A DNA stretch of 64,000 nucleotides from Acarospora socialis (taxonomy: Eukaryota; Ascomycota; Lecanoromycetes; Acarosporales; Acarosporaceae): assembly GCA_025617375.2 (NCBI GenBank), contig JAMYGW020000011.1, forward strand, positions 930,001 through 994,000, in the 5' to 3' direction. This document shows positions 1-10,210 of the stretch, piece by piece (the stretch's first letter is position 1; each line of letters begins with the position of its first letter). A program made the translations under genes and the position numbers. The notes under the pieces were generated by a model. That model worked only from the letters and a program-made list of their open reading frames with translations, was not told where the DNA came from and did not search any database.

Positions 1-3000
1 TTCATGATTTCTTTGAGACTTAACTTCAAAAACTGTGAAATTCCAAACAATTCAGCATCATAGACTTCCATGGTGATTTCTAGATTTCAAGATTGTTAAT
101 GTATAATATCTTTATACATGTAGCAAAGATCTGCACCTAGATTTTCATCTAGTTTTGACTCATCTGTGTACAAAACAGCATTTTTAAACTTGATTTCCTT
201 AGAGAAAAGTGTTTCTAGTCTCTTTAGATGTTCCAAAGTAGCCAGTTTCTTGTCAGATTTGCTGATTTGAATGTCTATGTTTGGTGAAACACTCCAAGGT
301 GCACAGCATAACTCATTTTGAGTTGAAACCTCCAAATTTAGTGTTTCTGGTAGATATTTGCAAATGCTATATAGCACTTTAATCAACTGAGTTGGGTGTT
401 TCTTCTTAATGAGAGAGTTTGAATGTTGATTCCAGTCAAGATAATGATTTTCATCAATATCACATCCAGTTCCAAGTCCTGGTGGGTAGGTGTATGGAGT
501 TCTTTGTCTAATTGGATGATTTTCTGACAAAGTAGCTATTCTTAAAGCATATAGCTCTGTTTTTTGATCAAGTCTAAATCTGGGTGGTAATATAGCTGAT
601 TCTAGCTCCATAGCAGCTGATGATGAAGACCTAAATGCACCTAGAATTTTTCTAGTTGCTGAATTTTGAAGTTTTTGAAACAGCTTTTCAAAATTCTTTT
701 GTTGTTTTCACCATACTGGGCTTCCATAGTCACTTATAGATGTGATGCAGGCTGTGTACAGCTGTTTTCCAGCTGATGTTGATAAACCCCATTCAGAATT
801 CATCAGTCTATGCAGTAAATGCAATGTTCTAGTTGCAGAAGCTATTTTCTTTTGCACATGTGTCTTAAAAGACATTTTAGTGTCAAATCAAACACCTAGC
901 CAGCGTACAACTTTAGAAGGATGTATAACAGTGTTATTTGGTAGTTTTACTGTTGATATAGCTTGATTTCCTTTCTGAAAATGAATGAGTTCTGACTTGC
1001 TGTCATCAAATATAACTGCATTTTCTTCAGCCCATTGAAATGCAGTTTTTGTGACTGATTCTAGTGTTTTGCTGTTGTCTGCAGCTGTTTTTCCTTCCAC
1101 AATAATAGCCACATCATCAATATAGCTTGGTAGCTTTAGTTGAGTGTGTTTATTGTTGATTTTTGTGAATAGAAATCGCATATAGATCAAAAATAGCATT
1201 GATGATATAGGTGATTCTTGTGGAATTCCAGAATTGACACTTTGTGAATGATTTTTTTCACCATCAAAAGCTAAAGCAATTGTTCTATTTGTAAGAAAGC
1301 ATTGCACCCATTTTAGTACAGTTTGTGGTAAATGTAGTCTTTTCATGACTTTTAGCAGTTGATTTAAAGACACATAGTTAAATGCACCCTTAACATCCAA
1401 GAATAAAGCTGTCAAGACTTTGTTGTTATTGATTGCTTGTTGAATGTCATGTGTTAAACACATAGCTGCATCCACAGCTGATCTTTGCTTTCTACCACTC
1501 ATTTGCTCATGATATAGCAAGTCTGTGGTTTCAGCCCAATAGGAAAGTCTTGTTGCCATTATCTTTTCAGATATTTTGCCCAAGCAATTTAGTAGAGTGA
1601 TTGATCTATATGCTTTGGGTATTGAATAGTCTGCTTTGTCTTCTTTTCTTAGAATTGCACCAGTTTCTTGACGCCAGCATACTGAATGATAGCCTTGATT
1701 TATTAAAACTGAATAAACAGTGTGAAATAACTCAGATATAGCTTGATATGCATGTTGAATTATCAAAAAGGACAATTCATCTGGCCCAGGTGCTTTCTTT
1801 GTTGATGAAGTCATAATAGCTTGTTTTATTTCCTTAGAAATAACTGAAAACCATGGTTTTGTGAGACTATTATCACATTCTAGCTCAACTGGACTTGTTT
1901 GAGGTGGTTTTGGAAACATAGCTTCAAGGAACAAGTCACATTTGTCTTTAAATATGAGTCCCACTTTGTTTTCATGCTTTATAGGAGGTGTTTTCTCTAT
2001 TTTTCGTGGTTTAGTGTAATGATATGCTGTAAAAACATCTTTTCCAGCTGCACCTTGCAGAAAAGTAGTCCATGAGGTATGTTTGGCTTTCTGAATTGCG
2101 TGAAAGTATCTATTTCTTGCATTTCTGAATTGATTTCAGTTTTCTTGTGATTTGTGATGTTTTCAGTATCTTCTAAAACCACTCATTTCAGTTCTAAGTA
2201 CTGATAATGATTCAGACCACCATACTTTAGCTTTTGAGCAGAGTTTTCTCTTTGGTATATGCTGATCTGCTGCATTTGCTATCAGATTTCTGAGAGAAAT
2301 AGTCATTTCTTCTAGATTTTGATCTGATAGATGTTGCATTAAGCTTTGAATTTGAACACTGGTTTGTACTGAGTTTATTTGCAGAGTTTCTGCAAATTTA
2401 ACCCAGTCTGCTTTGTCTATATTGTATGATGCACTCAGTGGACTTTCAACCCATTCAGACTCATTTGCAGTTATTTGAAACTGAATAACTTCATGGTCTG
2501 ATCCAGACTCCATGTCTTGATTTACTTGCCAATTTCTGATGAAATTGCAAAGTAAGGGTGTTGCAAAAGTCAAATCAATCACTGATGTGGCATTTCCTGA
2601 GTGATGTGTATAGGTGTTTATGTCTGGTGTATTTAATAGCTCACAGTTGTGAATTTTCAACCACTTTATTAAAGAAGTAGCTCTTATAGAGTTTTCTATT
2701 GATGAATTTCACCATGCATGATGTGCATTAAAATCCCCACAGATAATAGCTCTTTGTGGTAGTTGAATTGCTGTTAAACATCTGTCTATGGTCCATTGAT
2801 CATTGTTGATTTGCTGTGACTTTTCATTGTATATGTTAAGTAACAGTATACTAGAAATTCCATTTGCTGAAATACTGAGTATTTGCAAATCTGAGTCTTT
2901 TGACAAGTCAGGTCTTGGTATACACACTAAATCTTGTTTAGTTTTAGACACAAATGCCATAGTTCTAGGTCTAATATCTAGATTAGATGTGGGTATCAAA

Positions 3001-3179
3001 CTAGTAAAAGATGAATGTGAAATAGTGGTTTTGTTGTCTCTTGCAACCCATGATTCTTGAAGAAGAACTATGTCTGCAGTTTTTGTAGCTGAATTCAGAC
3101 ATGAGTACATGACATTCATAGATCTTGTGCAGTTGTGTTGTAGAATGGTGATTTGTGATGAATTTGTTGTGTTATTCAT
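1..3179 (-). CDS. LINE ORF2: endonuclease / reverse transcriptase / RNase H (partial)
   Basis: This is the LINE polyprotein that nicks target DNA and copies the element RNA by target-primed reverse transcription. The start is taken at ATG 3179-3177, which overlaps the ORF1 stop. The AP-endonuclease domain (about 3150-2480) shows LQHNCTRS, LLQESWV, GDFNAHHAW and SDHEV. The reverse transcriptase (about 1900-880) shows KAPGPDE, TALFLDVKGAFNYVS, GIPQESPISS, the catalytic PSYIDDVAI and RWLGV. The RNase H domain begins with YTDES near 170 and reaches EVYDAEL near 60, then leaves the window. The frame is unbroken over more than 1,000 codons apart from TGA at 2709, 2163, 2136, 888, 708 and 87 and TAA at 96 (lowest coordinate of each codon). 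Conserved glycines in GIPQGS and YTDGS are Glu. Under the standard code this copy is not functional. Confidence 0.87.
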
Positions 3180-4765
3180 GACATTTTCATAGATAGTGGA
3201 TCTGCTGTTGAAGAAATAGGCTGTAGTGCTTTGAAAACACTGCATTCTGCACTATTTGCTTGATGTTTCTCACCACAATTGCTGCATTTATAGACTATAT
3301 GTGCGCAAGTGGTTCCTTTTGACTGTGTGGGACAAAGAAAACAGCCATGTTCTCTAGTATTGTGGTTTCCCGCACAGAATTGACATGTGTCTTGATTTTT
3401 ACATACTTTTTGAGTATGTTCAAACTTTTGACACTTTCTGCATTGATCTGTTGGTTTGCAAGTGTTGTAGACTGCAGTTCTAACTGATGTTTCAGCAATT
3501 ATCAGTCTGTTTCTGAGTGCTTTTTGAGCTTCTTGTTCTGATTTGACTGTCAAGACAATAGATGCATGCTGTTTTTCCTGTCTGGCTTCTTCTGAAGTAA
3601 GTCAGCGTGGTAAAATAGCTAGTTTGATATCTTTGTTGAAGGTTTCTACTTCATCTTTGACTAGTTGCATGTCTTCTTTGCTGTTGAAAATAGCTGTGGG
3701 AATTCCATGTGCTACTATTTTGTACCACTTTTCATCCTTTTTGATTTCTATGAATTCAGATGATGAATTCCAGATTTGTTGATGTTTTAGCAAGTCTTCT
3801 GCTGTGTCTTCACTGGTTGTGAGCACTATACTAGCTTTGGATTGTGAAATAGCAACTGTGGAAACCAGCAAATTGTCTATTTTTGCTGTTTTAAGTGCAT
3901 TGTTGATTTTGTTGCGCATGTCTATGGCATTGATAGTAGTTGTGGGTGTTTTTGACTTTATAACTAGACGTCTTTCTCTGAAAGTAATGGGTTTATCCAC
4001 TACTTTTGACTTTGGTGCTTTTTTTTGAACAGTTGTCCATGAGTTTTGAGCATTTTGGTCTTTGCTGCTTGCAATTGATGCATATGTTGCTGATTTCACT
4101 GTTTTTGTTGATGTTGGCTGTCCAAAGCTGGTTTTGTTTGTCTGTACAAAGTTGATAGGGTTTGTTTTGTTTGTCTGAAAGACAAATGCTGGTTTCTCTG
4201 TGATTTCTGACTTTGTTTTAGACATTGTGTGAAGAATTTTGTCTAGTTTGATGTTGACTTCATCTTTGAAGCTGTCTAGTTGTTGTTGAACATCTAGTTT
4301 CTGATGAAATGTCTCATCTAACTGTTTGAGTGAGTCTAGATTTGCATTTTGTCTTGCTTGATCCAGTGTCTTGATGCTAGTTTCTAGTTCTTGTTGAACT
4401 ATGGGGTTTGTGAATTGCTGAATAGCTTGCTTGAGGTAGTTTCTGGCTTGTTGAAGTAGTTTGTCACCATTTTGACTTTTTGGGTGTAGGTTTGTGCAGT
4501 TTGCATGATGAGTTTCATGCTGATTTGGTTCTTCATCAGAAGAAATAGCTTCTAGCACTGGACTGGCAATGGCTCTTCTCTTTTTAGACTTTAGAATAGT
4601 CTTTTGAGAAGGTTTCATGGTGATTTGTGATCCCAACAGGTCTGGTGAACTCATAAAGAGTTGTGGAAGTGCTGTTTTTGGTGATTTTTGTTGTTTTGTA
4701 GGTGTTTTTGGGTTTTCTAGGTTGAAATCTTGCATGAAGTTGCTGGAATCCAGTGCAAAAGTCAT
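3176..4765 (-). CDS. LINE ORF1: zinc-knuckle nucleic-acid-binding protein
   Basis: This is the Gag-like RNA chaperone of the LINE, expected to coat its RNA. It begins at ATG 4765 (MTFALDSSNF) and runs about 530 codons in one frame to a TGA at 3176-3178. The N-terminal half is Gln/Lys/Thr-rich and probably unstructured or coiled. A central RRM-like stretch follows (around 'RRLVIKSKTPTTT' to 'KLAILPR'). The C-terminus has three Cys/His knuckles: CRKCQKFEHTQKVC (CX2CX4HX4C), CQFCAGNHNTREHGC and CSNCGEKHQANSAEC. One in-frame TGA at 3602-3604 falls in 'PR-x-LTSEEAR', where fungal LINE ORF1 proteins usually have RWL, so a Trp position. The first knuckle has FEH where FGH is usual. The terminal TGA overlaps the ORF2 ATG as ATGA. 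Confidence 0.85.
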
Positions 4766-4852
4766 GATATGAGGTGTTTTTGGGGTCCATCCTGTTCAAA
4801 TCCAAAATCCTATCCAAATCCAGGTCCAGAAGGTCTATGTCTAGCAGTAATT

Positions 4853-4880
4853 ATCTAGTTTTTGAAGGTAAAAACTAGAT
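4853..4880. repeat. Perfect 11-bp inverted repeat in LINE leader
   Basis: The arms ATCTAGTTTTT (4853-4863) and AAAAACTAGAT (4870-4880) are exact reverse complements around a 6-base loop. The repeat lies about 90 bases upstream of the ORF1 start, in the presumed 5' leader of the element, and would fold as a hairpin in the RNA. Its function is unknown; it could be chance in AT-rich DNA. Confidence 0.6.
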
Positions 4881-5480
4881 TTTCCTGAGGTTCTAGATTA
4901 TAGAAGCTTTGGATTCTTATTTCATCTAGAATAGGCTGTACCCAATTGTCTAATCCAGATGTTGCTTAATATCCCAATTCACCTAGAGTAGATAAACTCT
5001 ACAATAGGCTTTTACCAGCTCTACTATAAGCAAGACTATACTATAAGTCACTCAACCACTAGGTCTTGGGGCAGATGCGTCTAGGGCAAGATTTTCACGT
5101 GGAGTCTCATATTTATATCCCAACTACTCAGACAACGTTGTTTGCCAGTCTGAGCTTTTACCAGCAGGTAGGGCTAGAAAATAGCTACCTGCTTATACCC
5201 TTCACTAGGTCTTTGTGAGATGCTTTTAGTGTAGAGTATGTCTTCACTGGTAGGTTCTTTCTGCACACAAAACGCTAATCAATTGACAGAAGAAATGCTC
5301 AAATTCCAGCTAAATTCGTCAAGAAATGGCTATTTTGCGGCTAGTTTTTGCGGAAACTGCGTGCAGTTGCTGGAATTGAGCGATTTGGTGTAATTCAGCC
5401 TGTAACGCTTAGAAATTTGACCTGAAACGCTGGTTTTTGAGCGAAAATAGCTGAAAAGTAGTCGATTTTGTTGATAAACT

Positions 5481-7740
5481 AGCTTGTTTTGATGGTAGAG
5501 CTATGTAAGTATGTTGTATGATGCATGAATTGATGTGGCTTGGTGTGTATAGGCTGGACTTGCTGCGTAGTTGGTGTAAAAGTGGTGTTTTTGGTGTTTT
5601 CTTGGTTGTTTTGGTGTTTTTGGTGTTTTGGTGTGAGTGAGGCTTAGTTGAGGTGTCTGGTGATGCTTGGTGCGCAGAAATTCTGTCAAGCAAGCTAGGA
5701 AAATTAAGCGAAAATTTGCGAACTTCAAAAACTAGATACTAAGGGGTACAACTAAACAGTTCAACAACTTTGTGAGCAATAAAGATATCAAAAAGCAGTA
5801 ATAGTATGAATTTTAGAAGAGATCAAGGTGAAGAAAACTGTTGATTCAGAATTTTTGAAGATGCATTGGTTGTGGTGATGTTGATGTCTGAGATGTTGTT
5901 TTGAGTTTTGGCTGGAGGTATGCGAAAAATTTTCACTGAATGATAATTGAGGTACCCCACCACCAGTATTGATGATGAAGATAAGCTGTTTTGAGGGTTT
6001 ATAGAAGTGAATGAGGCAAAGAATTTGCACTATTCAGAATTTTGATAGCTGCTTTAGTTGTGGTTCTGTGGTTTTGATTTGTGTCTGCTCTTTGATTTGC
6101 GTAGTTTTAACAATAATTTATAAAGTGCATATTTAACACACATTTATCAAAAATCATTGAATATGTGAAGTTGCTGATGCAATTAAAATCTTTTAGTTCA
6201 AGTATTTTTGTATAATTATCAGTGCTTATTGAATCATCTTAATCAGTATTTTAAAAATTAAGATCTATATTTCTTCTCTGAATTTATATTTAGATGAAAA
6301 AGTGTGAATTTATGCTGCTTGTACAAAGAACACAGTCTTTACAGAGATGAAAAATAAAATTTACAGTTTTATCAGAAAAAAAATTAAACAGAAAATTCAT
6401 CAATTTATAACAGTTACAATAGTCATTTATTTCTCTGCAGAACAGACTAAAGAGATTAATTCAGAGAAAAATGTATAAAATGCTTAAACTTAAAAATAAT
6501 ATAACACTGATCCAAAAAAAAATTGATTAAAAGATGAAATTAAGTCACAAAATCACTTTTCAAAAAAATTCTTTAACTTTATCAAAAACTGAGAAAGACA
6601 AAAAGTTCTAAACTGATTTAATTTTGTACAGAATATATAAATTATAATTATTTTCTTTATAAGATTAAGATTTCTGAGATCTCTTCAACTGACTACTTAT
6701 GTAACAAGAAAGTTAAGACTTCTCAATATATACTGTTAGTCTGTGAGAATAGAGAAGATTTATAGCTGCTTATTACTCAAAAAAAAAGAAAAAAAAACTT
6801 TATATAACTACTATCTGTCAAGAAGCTAACTTATAAGACTGTTAAATGAATTGTGTGTGACAATTATTTAAGTCAGTTTCAGTTTATAGTCAGTGTTCTT
6901 TATGACTGAAGATGAGATCACTCATATTTATTTTATTCATTTAACTTTTTACATTGAATTTACTTTTGTACAAAGAATATTATGAGCTTAGATTTTCACT
7001 CTTGTAAGATTTTCTAAGATTTAAACTAAAGAGAAGTTCTACTTAGCACAGCTAGTTCAGTGTAAGAATAATAAGAATAATAATAATGATAAAGTGACAC
7101 AATTTATATTTGTTGATGTCAAAACTAATCTCTGAAGAGTTTATATGCAGAAAAGTCTTTTACTTATAAATTCTCACTTAATTATGCTTACTAATCACTG
7201 ATGTCATAACTGTACTAAAGTATTGTCTGTAATGTTCTGACAGTTTGTTTTTCAGTTATAAATGAGTGAGAATAGACAATACATCAATGAAATTCAATTT
7301 TCTTAAATGCATGCATCATAGTTCTTCAATAAACATTCAGTTTTATCAAATTAATTAACTGTTTAAAGATTTTTTGATGTTCTATTCATTTAGCAAAACA
7401 TATATGAGCAAGATAATGAGTAGTTTAATCACTGGTCTTTTGAGATTAATTAGTATGTTTGTAATAAACACATTTAGTATGTTTTTATATGTTAATTCAG
7501 TACTAAAGTTGATTGAAAAAGATATATCTTGATATTGACTATGTTTTCAACAGTTGATGAAGTAATTTTTATGTCATAAATTTCTTTCAAACACACTAAG
7601 ATGTCATGAATGGTTTTATCTTCATAGTTCATAAAATGAATACAAACACATGTAGAGATGTTTCATTCATCTCTTTTGACTTTACAGAATGATGATGACA
7701 GGAACTTGATGTCTGTCTAGATAGGTGGGGTCTGCAGGCT
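5481..7740. other. AT-rich, CpG-poor, gene-free stretch
   Basis: The composition shifts to long A/T runs with short low-complexity patches, such as a TTGGTGTTTT-like run near 5580-5640 and AATAATAATAATGATAA near 7073-7092. Only scattered short ORFs occur and none resembles a protein I recognise. CpG is almost absent. It is probably decayed repeat DNA next to the LINE, but I see no terminal repeats or coding motifs that would name an element. Confidence 0.6.
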
Positions 7741-7742
7741 AT

Positions 7743-7775
7743 GGGGTATGGGTGTGGGTGTGGGTGTGGGCCCAC
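7743..7775. repeat. GGGTGT short tandem repeat at composition boundary
   Basis: About four copies of a GGGTGT-type unit, ending in GGGCCCAC. They lie where the AT-rich block meets ordinary gene-bearing DNA. The unit does not match the usual ascomycete telomere repeat TTAGGG. Confidence 0.6.
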
Positions 7776-7947
7776 TAAATTATAAGGGCCTCGCCTAATT
7801 ATTTGGACTTAGAAATTTTCAGAAATTTTCGCTTGTCCACTCACTTATGCCCCATACTCTTACATCTAAAGAATACAGAAATTGACGCTTCATGGTTAAT
7901 ACTTCAAGCACAGTTCAGATTTCTCCGGTTCGAAACGTCAGGGACTG

Positions 7948-9313
7948 TCATATGCCCACAGCCTCACGTACTAGAGCCATTGTTTCTTCAGCGCTGGCTT
8001 CTGCCTTGACTGCGCCCTCTGCGGCAACCGCGTCGAGATATTGTCCGGCATCTGCAGTCAGAATCCTTTGATACTCCTCCCGGACTCGAAGCAAGCTGCT
8101 TGAGACACGGTCCGCAACCAATGCCTTGAAGTTCTGCTTGCTCAGAGATTCGAAGTCACGCGCCAAGTCATCGCATGTGGTTCTGCCACCTTCGACATGG
8201 TGCACGATTTCGATTAGATTAGATATACCAGGTCGATTGTGAGGGTCGTAAGAAATGAGAGGCAAGGAGTCTGTAACGGCTAGCTTAATTTTATTAGCTA
8301 TCTCTTCGTGGGTGTCTGTCAAGAGGACCCTCGAACGAGGATCTTGATGCGACTTCGACATTTTCAGCGCCGGGTCCTTGAGAGACATGATTCGCTTCGC
8401 CGGTGCTTTTCGTGTTAGATTAACGTTGACTCAACACTGTGATTGCTTTCTTACATGTCAGTGTCCGGGGCGCGGGAAACACCTTGCCGTAGGCGTGATT
8501 AAAGTTGACGACGCACTCCCTAGCAAACTCCAAATGCTGAACTTGATCGTCTCCCACCGGAACCATTGTAGCCCTGCTGGCCATGAGCAGTCGTGCTAGT
8601 CATTCGGCATTAGCACCTACCGGTGGACCAACACATCTGCCGCTTGCAGAACAGGGTAGGAGAACAGGCCGAGTTTGAGCCTTGCTTTGGCGTCGGTGTC
8701 TAGGAAAGAGGCATCGTCACGCAGCGAAAGCTTGCTCTGTGACAACCACTTTCAGCTACATTGCTCACATCTGGGGCGGAGCACTCATTGACCTTCCATT
8801 GCGTCATACGTGTAAGGTATCCGACGGAGGCAGAACAGGAAAGAATCCACATCAATTCCGTATGGGGTGGCACCTAAGATTCGTCAGACTCATCCCTAAG
8901 CACACAGAATTATACGTTCATACCGCAGACTGGTAGAAGATTGTAGACCGCATGGGGTCTAGGCCAATCGCAAGCATTGTCGCCAGTGTCTCTCGCTTCC
9001 ATGTCCGGAGCTGGTTTGGGTCCGGTCTCGCGGTGAGTGCGTGGAGATCGACGATAGAGTAGATGAGTTTCGTATCGGCAGGTGTGTCATTCTGTAGCTT
9101 GGCCCATCGTCGGAGTGCGCCCAAATAGTTGCCTAGGTGAGGTACACCGGTAGGCTGTATACCCGAGAATATGACCTCATTCTTTGAATTCACCCCTGTA
9201 CTGATCGAACTCTGCTGGCGTCTGGAGCATGGCAGAACAATGCTGGAACAGACATGCACGCGTTGTTGTTGGATACGGCGACGCTGTCGTGCACATTGGC
9301 GAAGTTGTAGCAT
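7948..9313 (-). CDS. MSW1: Mitochondrial tryptophan--tRNA ligase
   Basis: A class I aminoacyl-tRNA synthetase that charges mitochondrial tRNA-Trp. The HIGH-type motif appears as PTGVPHLGNY, followed by GALRRWAK. A later exon gives TMVPVGDDQVQHLEF, the conserved TrpRS core, and the KMSKS loop is present verbatim near 8360. The N-terminus before the core (MLQLRQCARQRRR...) is rich in Arg and Gln and lacks acidic residues, as expected of a mitochondrial presequence. The start is the first in-frame ATG (9313); the longer upstream reading lacks an ATG. At least four introns separate the exons. Good joins are SA|VPPHTELMW, QWK|SKLSL, VLVHR|ATMVP and RTLT|SPAKR. The stop is TGA, showing that the host uses TGA as a terminator. 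The next gene, S10, is also mitochondrial and on the same strand. Confidence 0.93.
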
Positions 9314-9582
9314 GTCTAGCGAATAGAGGGGCGAAATCCACCCTTTAAGAATTGGGGTTTGGCGGGCCCTACAAGCCGCAAATAATATGTTATAGCTCAA
9401 CGATTAACGAAGACTGCCTCGTTAGGAATGAGATACGTATCCTATCTATGTACTGCCCGGATTATCAATGTCACCCAGGAGTAATTGTCAAATTCCGGTG
9501 CCCTGTCCCATCGCAATGCTCTGGACAATGTTCCCATTCAACTCCTTGCGACTGATGCGCACTTTACGGTTTTGGCTGCTAT

Positions 9583-10210
9583 CTACAGCTTACTGAGAGG
9601 CGCATCTGCGGTGTGTCTGAATCTCTCGCCGCTCAACATGTCCATCACCTTCTCCGAAGTATCCAGATTCTTCTTCCGACCGAAGTGAGCCCATTTCGGT
9701 TCCAGTTCTTGCTTGAGGTTCTCAAGACTCACATCCATCGTTTTACCCACTCCTGTGAAGTTTTATCAGTCGCCAGGCCCTTCTTTGAGCCGGACGGGGA
9801 GAGATCTAACCTAGTTTCTCATGTTCATAGATGTTGGCCTTCATACCCACGCCATAGTAAGCGTGCTTCCTCAGGAACGCCAACCAAACCTCCACGACCT
9901 CGCCGTTACCATCTTGTATTTGTATCAAACGGCGCAGGGTGATCCTCTCGAAATTTTCCTGGCTCTTTTTATGCACAAAATTACTTCTTGGTACAGTCCA
10001 TCGTTCTGTGATCCGTGGGAGGGGTATGGGACCTCGGGCGGGTAAATTTAAATAGTACGCAGCGCGAAGCGCAAAGTCTGAGAAGAAATCGACGTTCCGG
10101 ACGTTATAGGACCGCACCTGTAAGTCACATGAAGGGACGCCATATTTTGCAGTCCGTCGCAGAGGTTTGAGGTAAACGGCTTGGACGCTCCGGGGCAATC
10201 GCACATCTTC
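9583..10210 (-). CDS. RSM10: Mitochondrial small-subunit ribosomal protein uS10m (5' end unresolved)
   Basis: Component of the mitochondrial 37S ribosomal subunit. The main exon carries the strongly conserved block RSYNVRNVDFFSDFALRAAY, then LPRITERWTVPRSNF and VHKKSQENFERITLRR, matching fungal Rsm10. An intron follows 'EHEKLG', and the last exon gives VGKTMDVSLENLKQEL through SKL and a TAG stop at 9583-9585. The reading stays open upstream of 'LPRSVQAVYLKPLRR' without an ATG, so at least one 5' exon with the mitochondrial presequence is missing here. A candidate first exon (MALPYFVRSPFDAVKRLK) lies at 10547-10600 minus, followed by a GTGAGC donor, but I could not connect it. PNP1 starts divergently to the right. 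Confidence 0.85.

Larger units (their letters stand above)
1..5480 (-). mobile_element. Tad1-like LINE (non-LTR retrotransposon), 3' end beyond window
   Basis: A minus-strand LINE. It has a 5' leader (about 5.47-4.77 kb), ORF1 with C-terminal zinc knuckles, then ORF2 with AP-like endonuclease, reverse transcriptase and the beginning of RNase H. This order is typical of the Tad1/I-type LINEs of filamentous fungi. The 3' part of RNase H and the 3' tail are cut off by the left edge. The 5' boundary is a guess, set where CpG-containing, leader-like sequence gives way to a T/G-rich stretch; it could lie anywhere from 5.4 to 5.7 kb. Both ORFs keep one frame throughout, with no frameshift seen. They are crossed by seven TGA and one TAA codon. 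CpG is nearly absent from the coding part. Family level is inferred from motifs, not from a search. Confidence 0.88.

Noticed and set aside
742-966. Plus-strand ORF of 74 codons inside the LINE
   Set aside because: It lies antisense to the clear minus-strand ORF2 reading between the reverse transcriptase and RNase H and has no motif; it is a shadow.
1-5480. Plain CpA-type RIP as full explanation of the LINE stops
   Set aside because: RIP at CpA should give TAG from TGG and TAA/TAG from Gln codons; only one TAA and no TAG were found, so it does not account for the TGA pattern by itself.
5409-5728. Minus-strand ORFs rich in Lys/Thr/Pro near the LINE 5' end
   Set aside because: They arise from a TTGGTGTTTT-like simple repeat read in two frames; no start context or domain supports a protein.
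7743-7775. GGGTGT repeat as a possible internal telomere
   Set aside because: The unit is not TTAGGG, only about four copies occur, and ordinary genes continue on the right.
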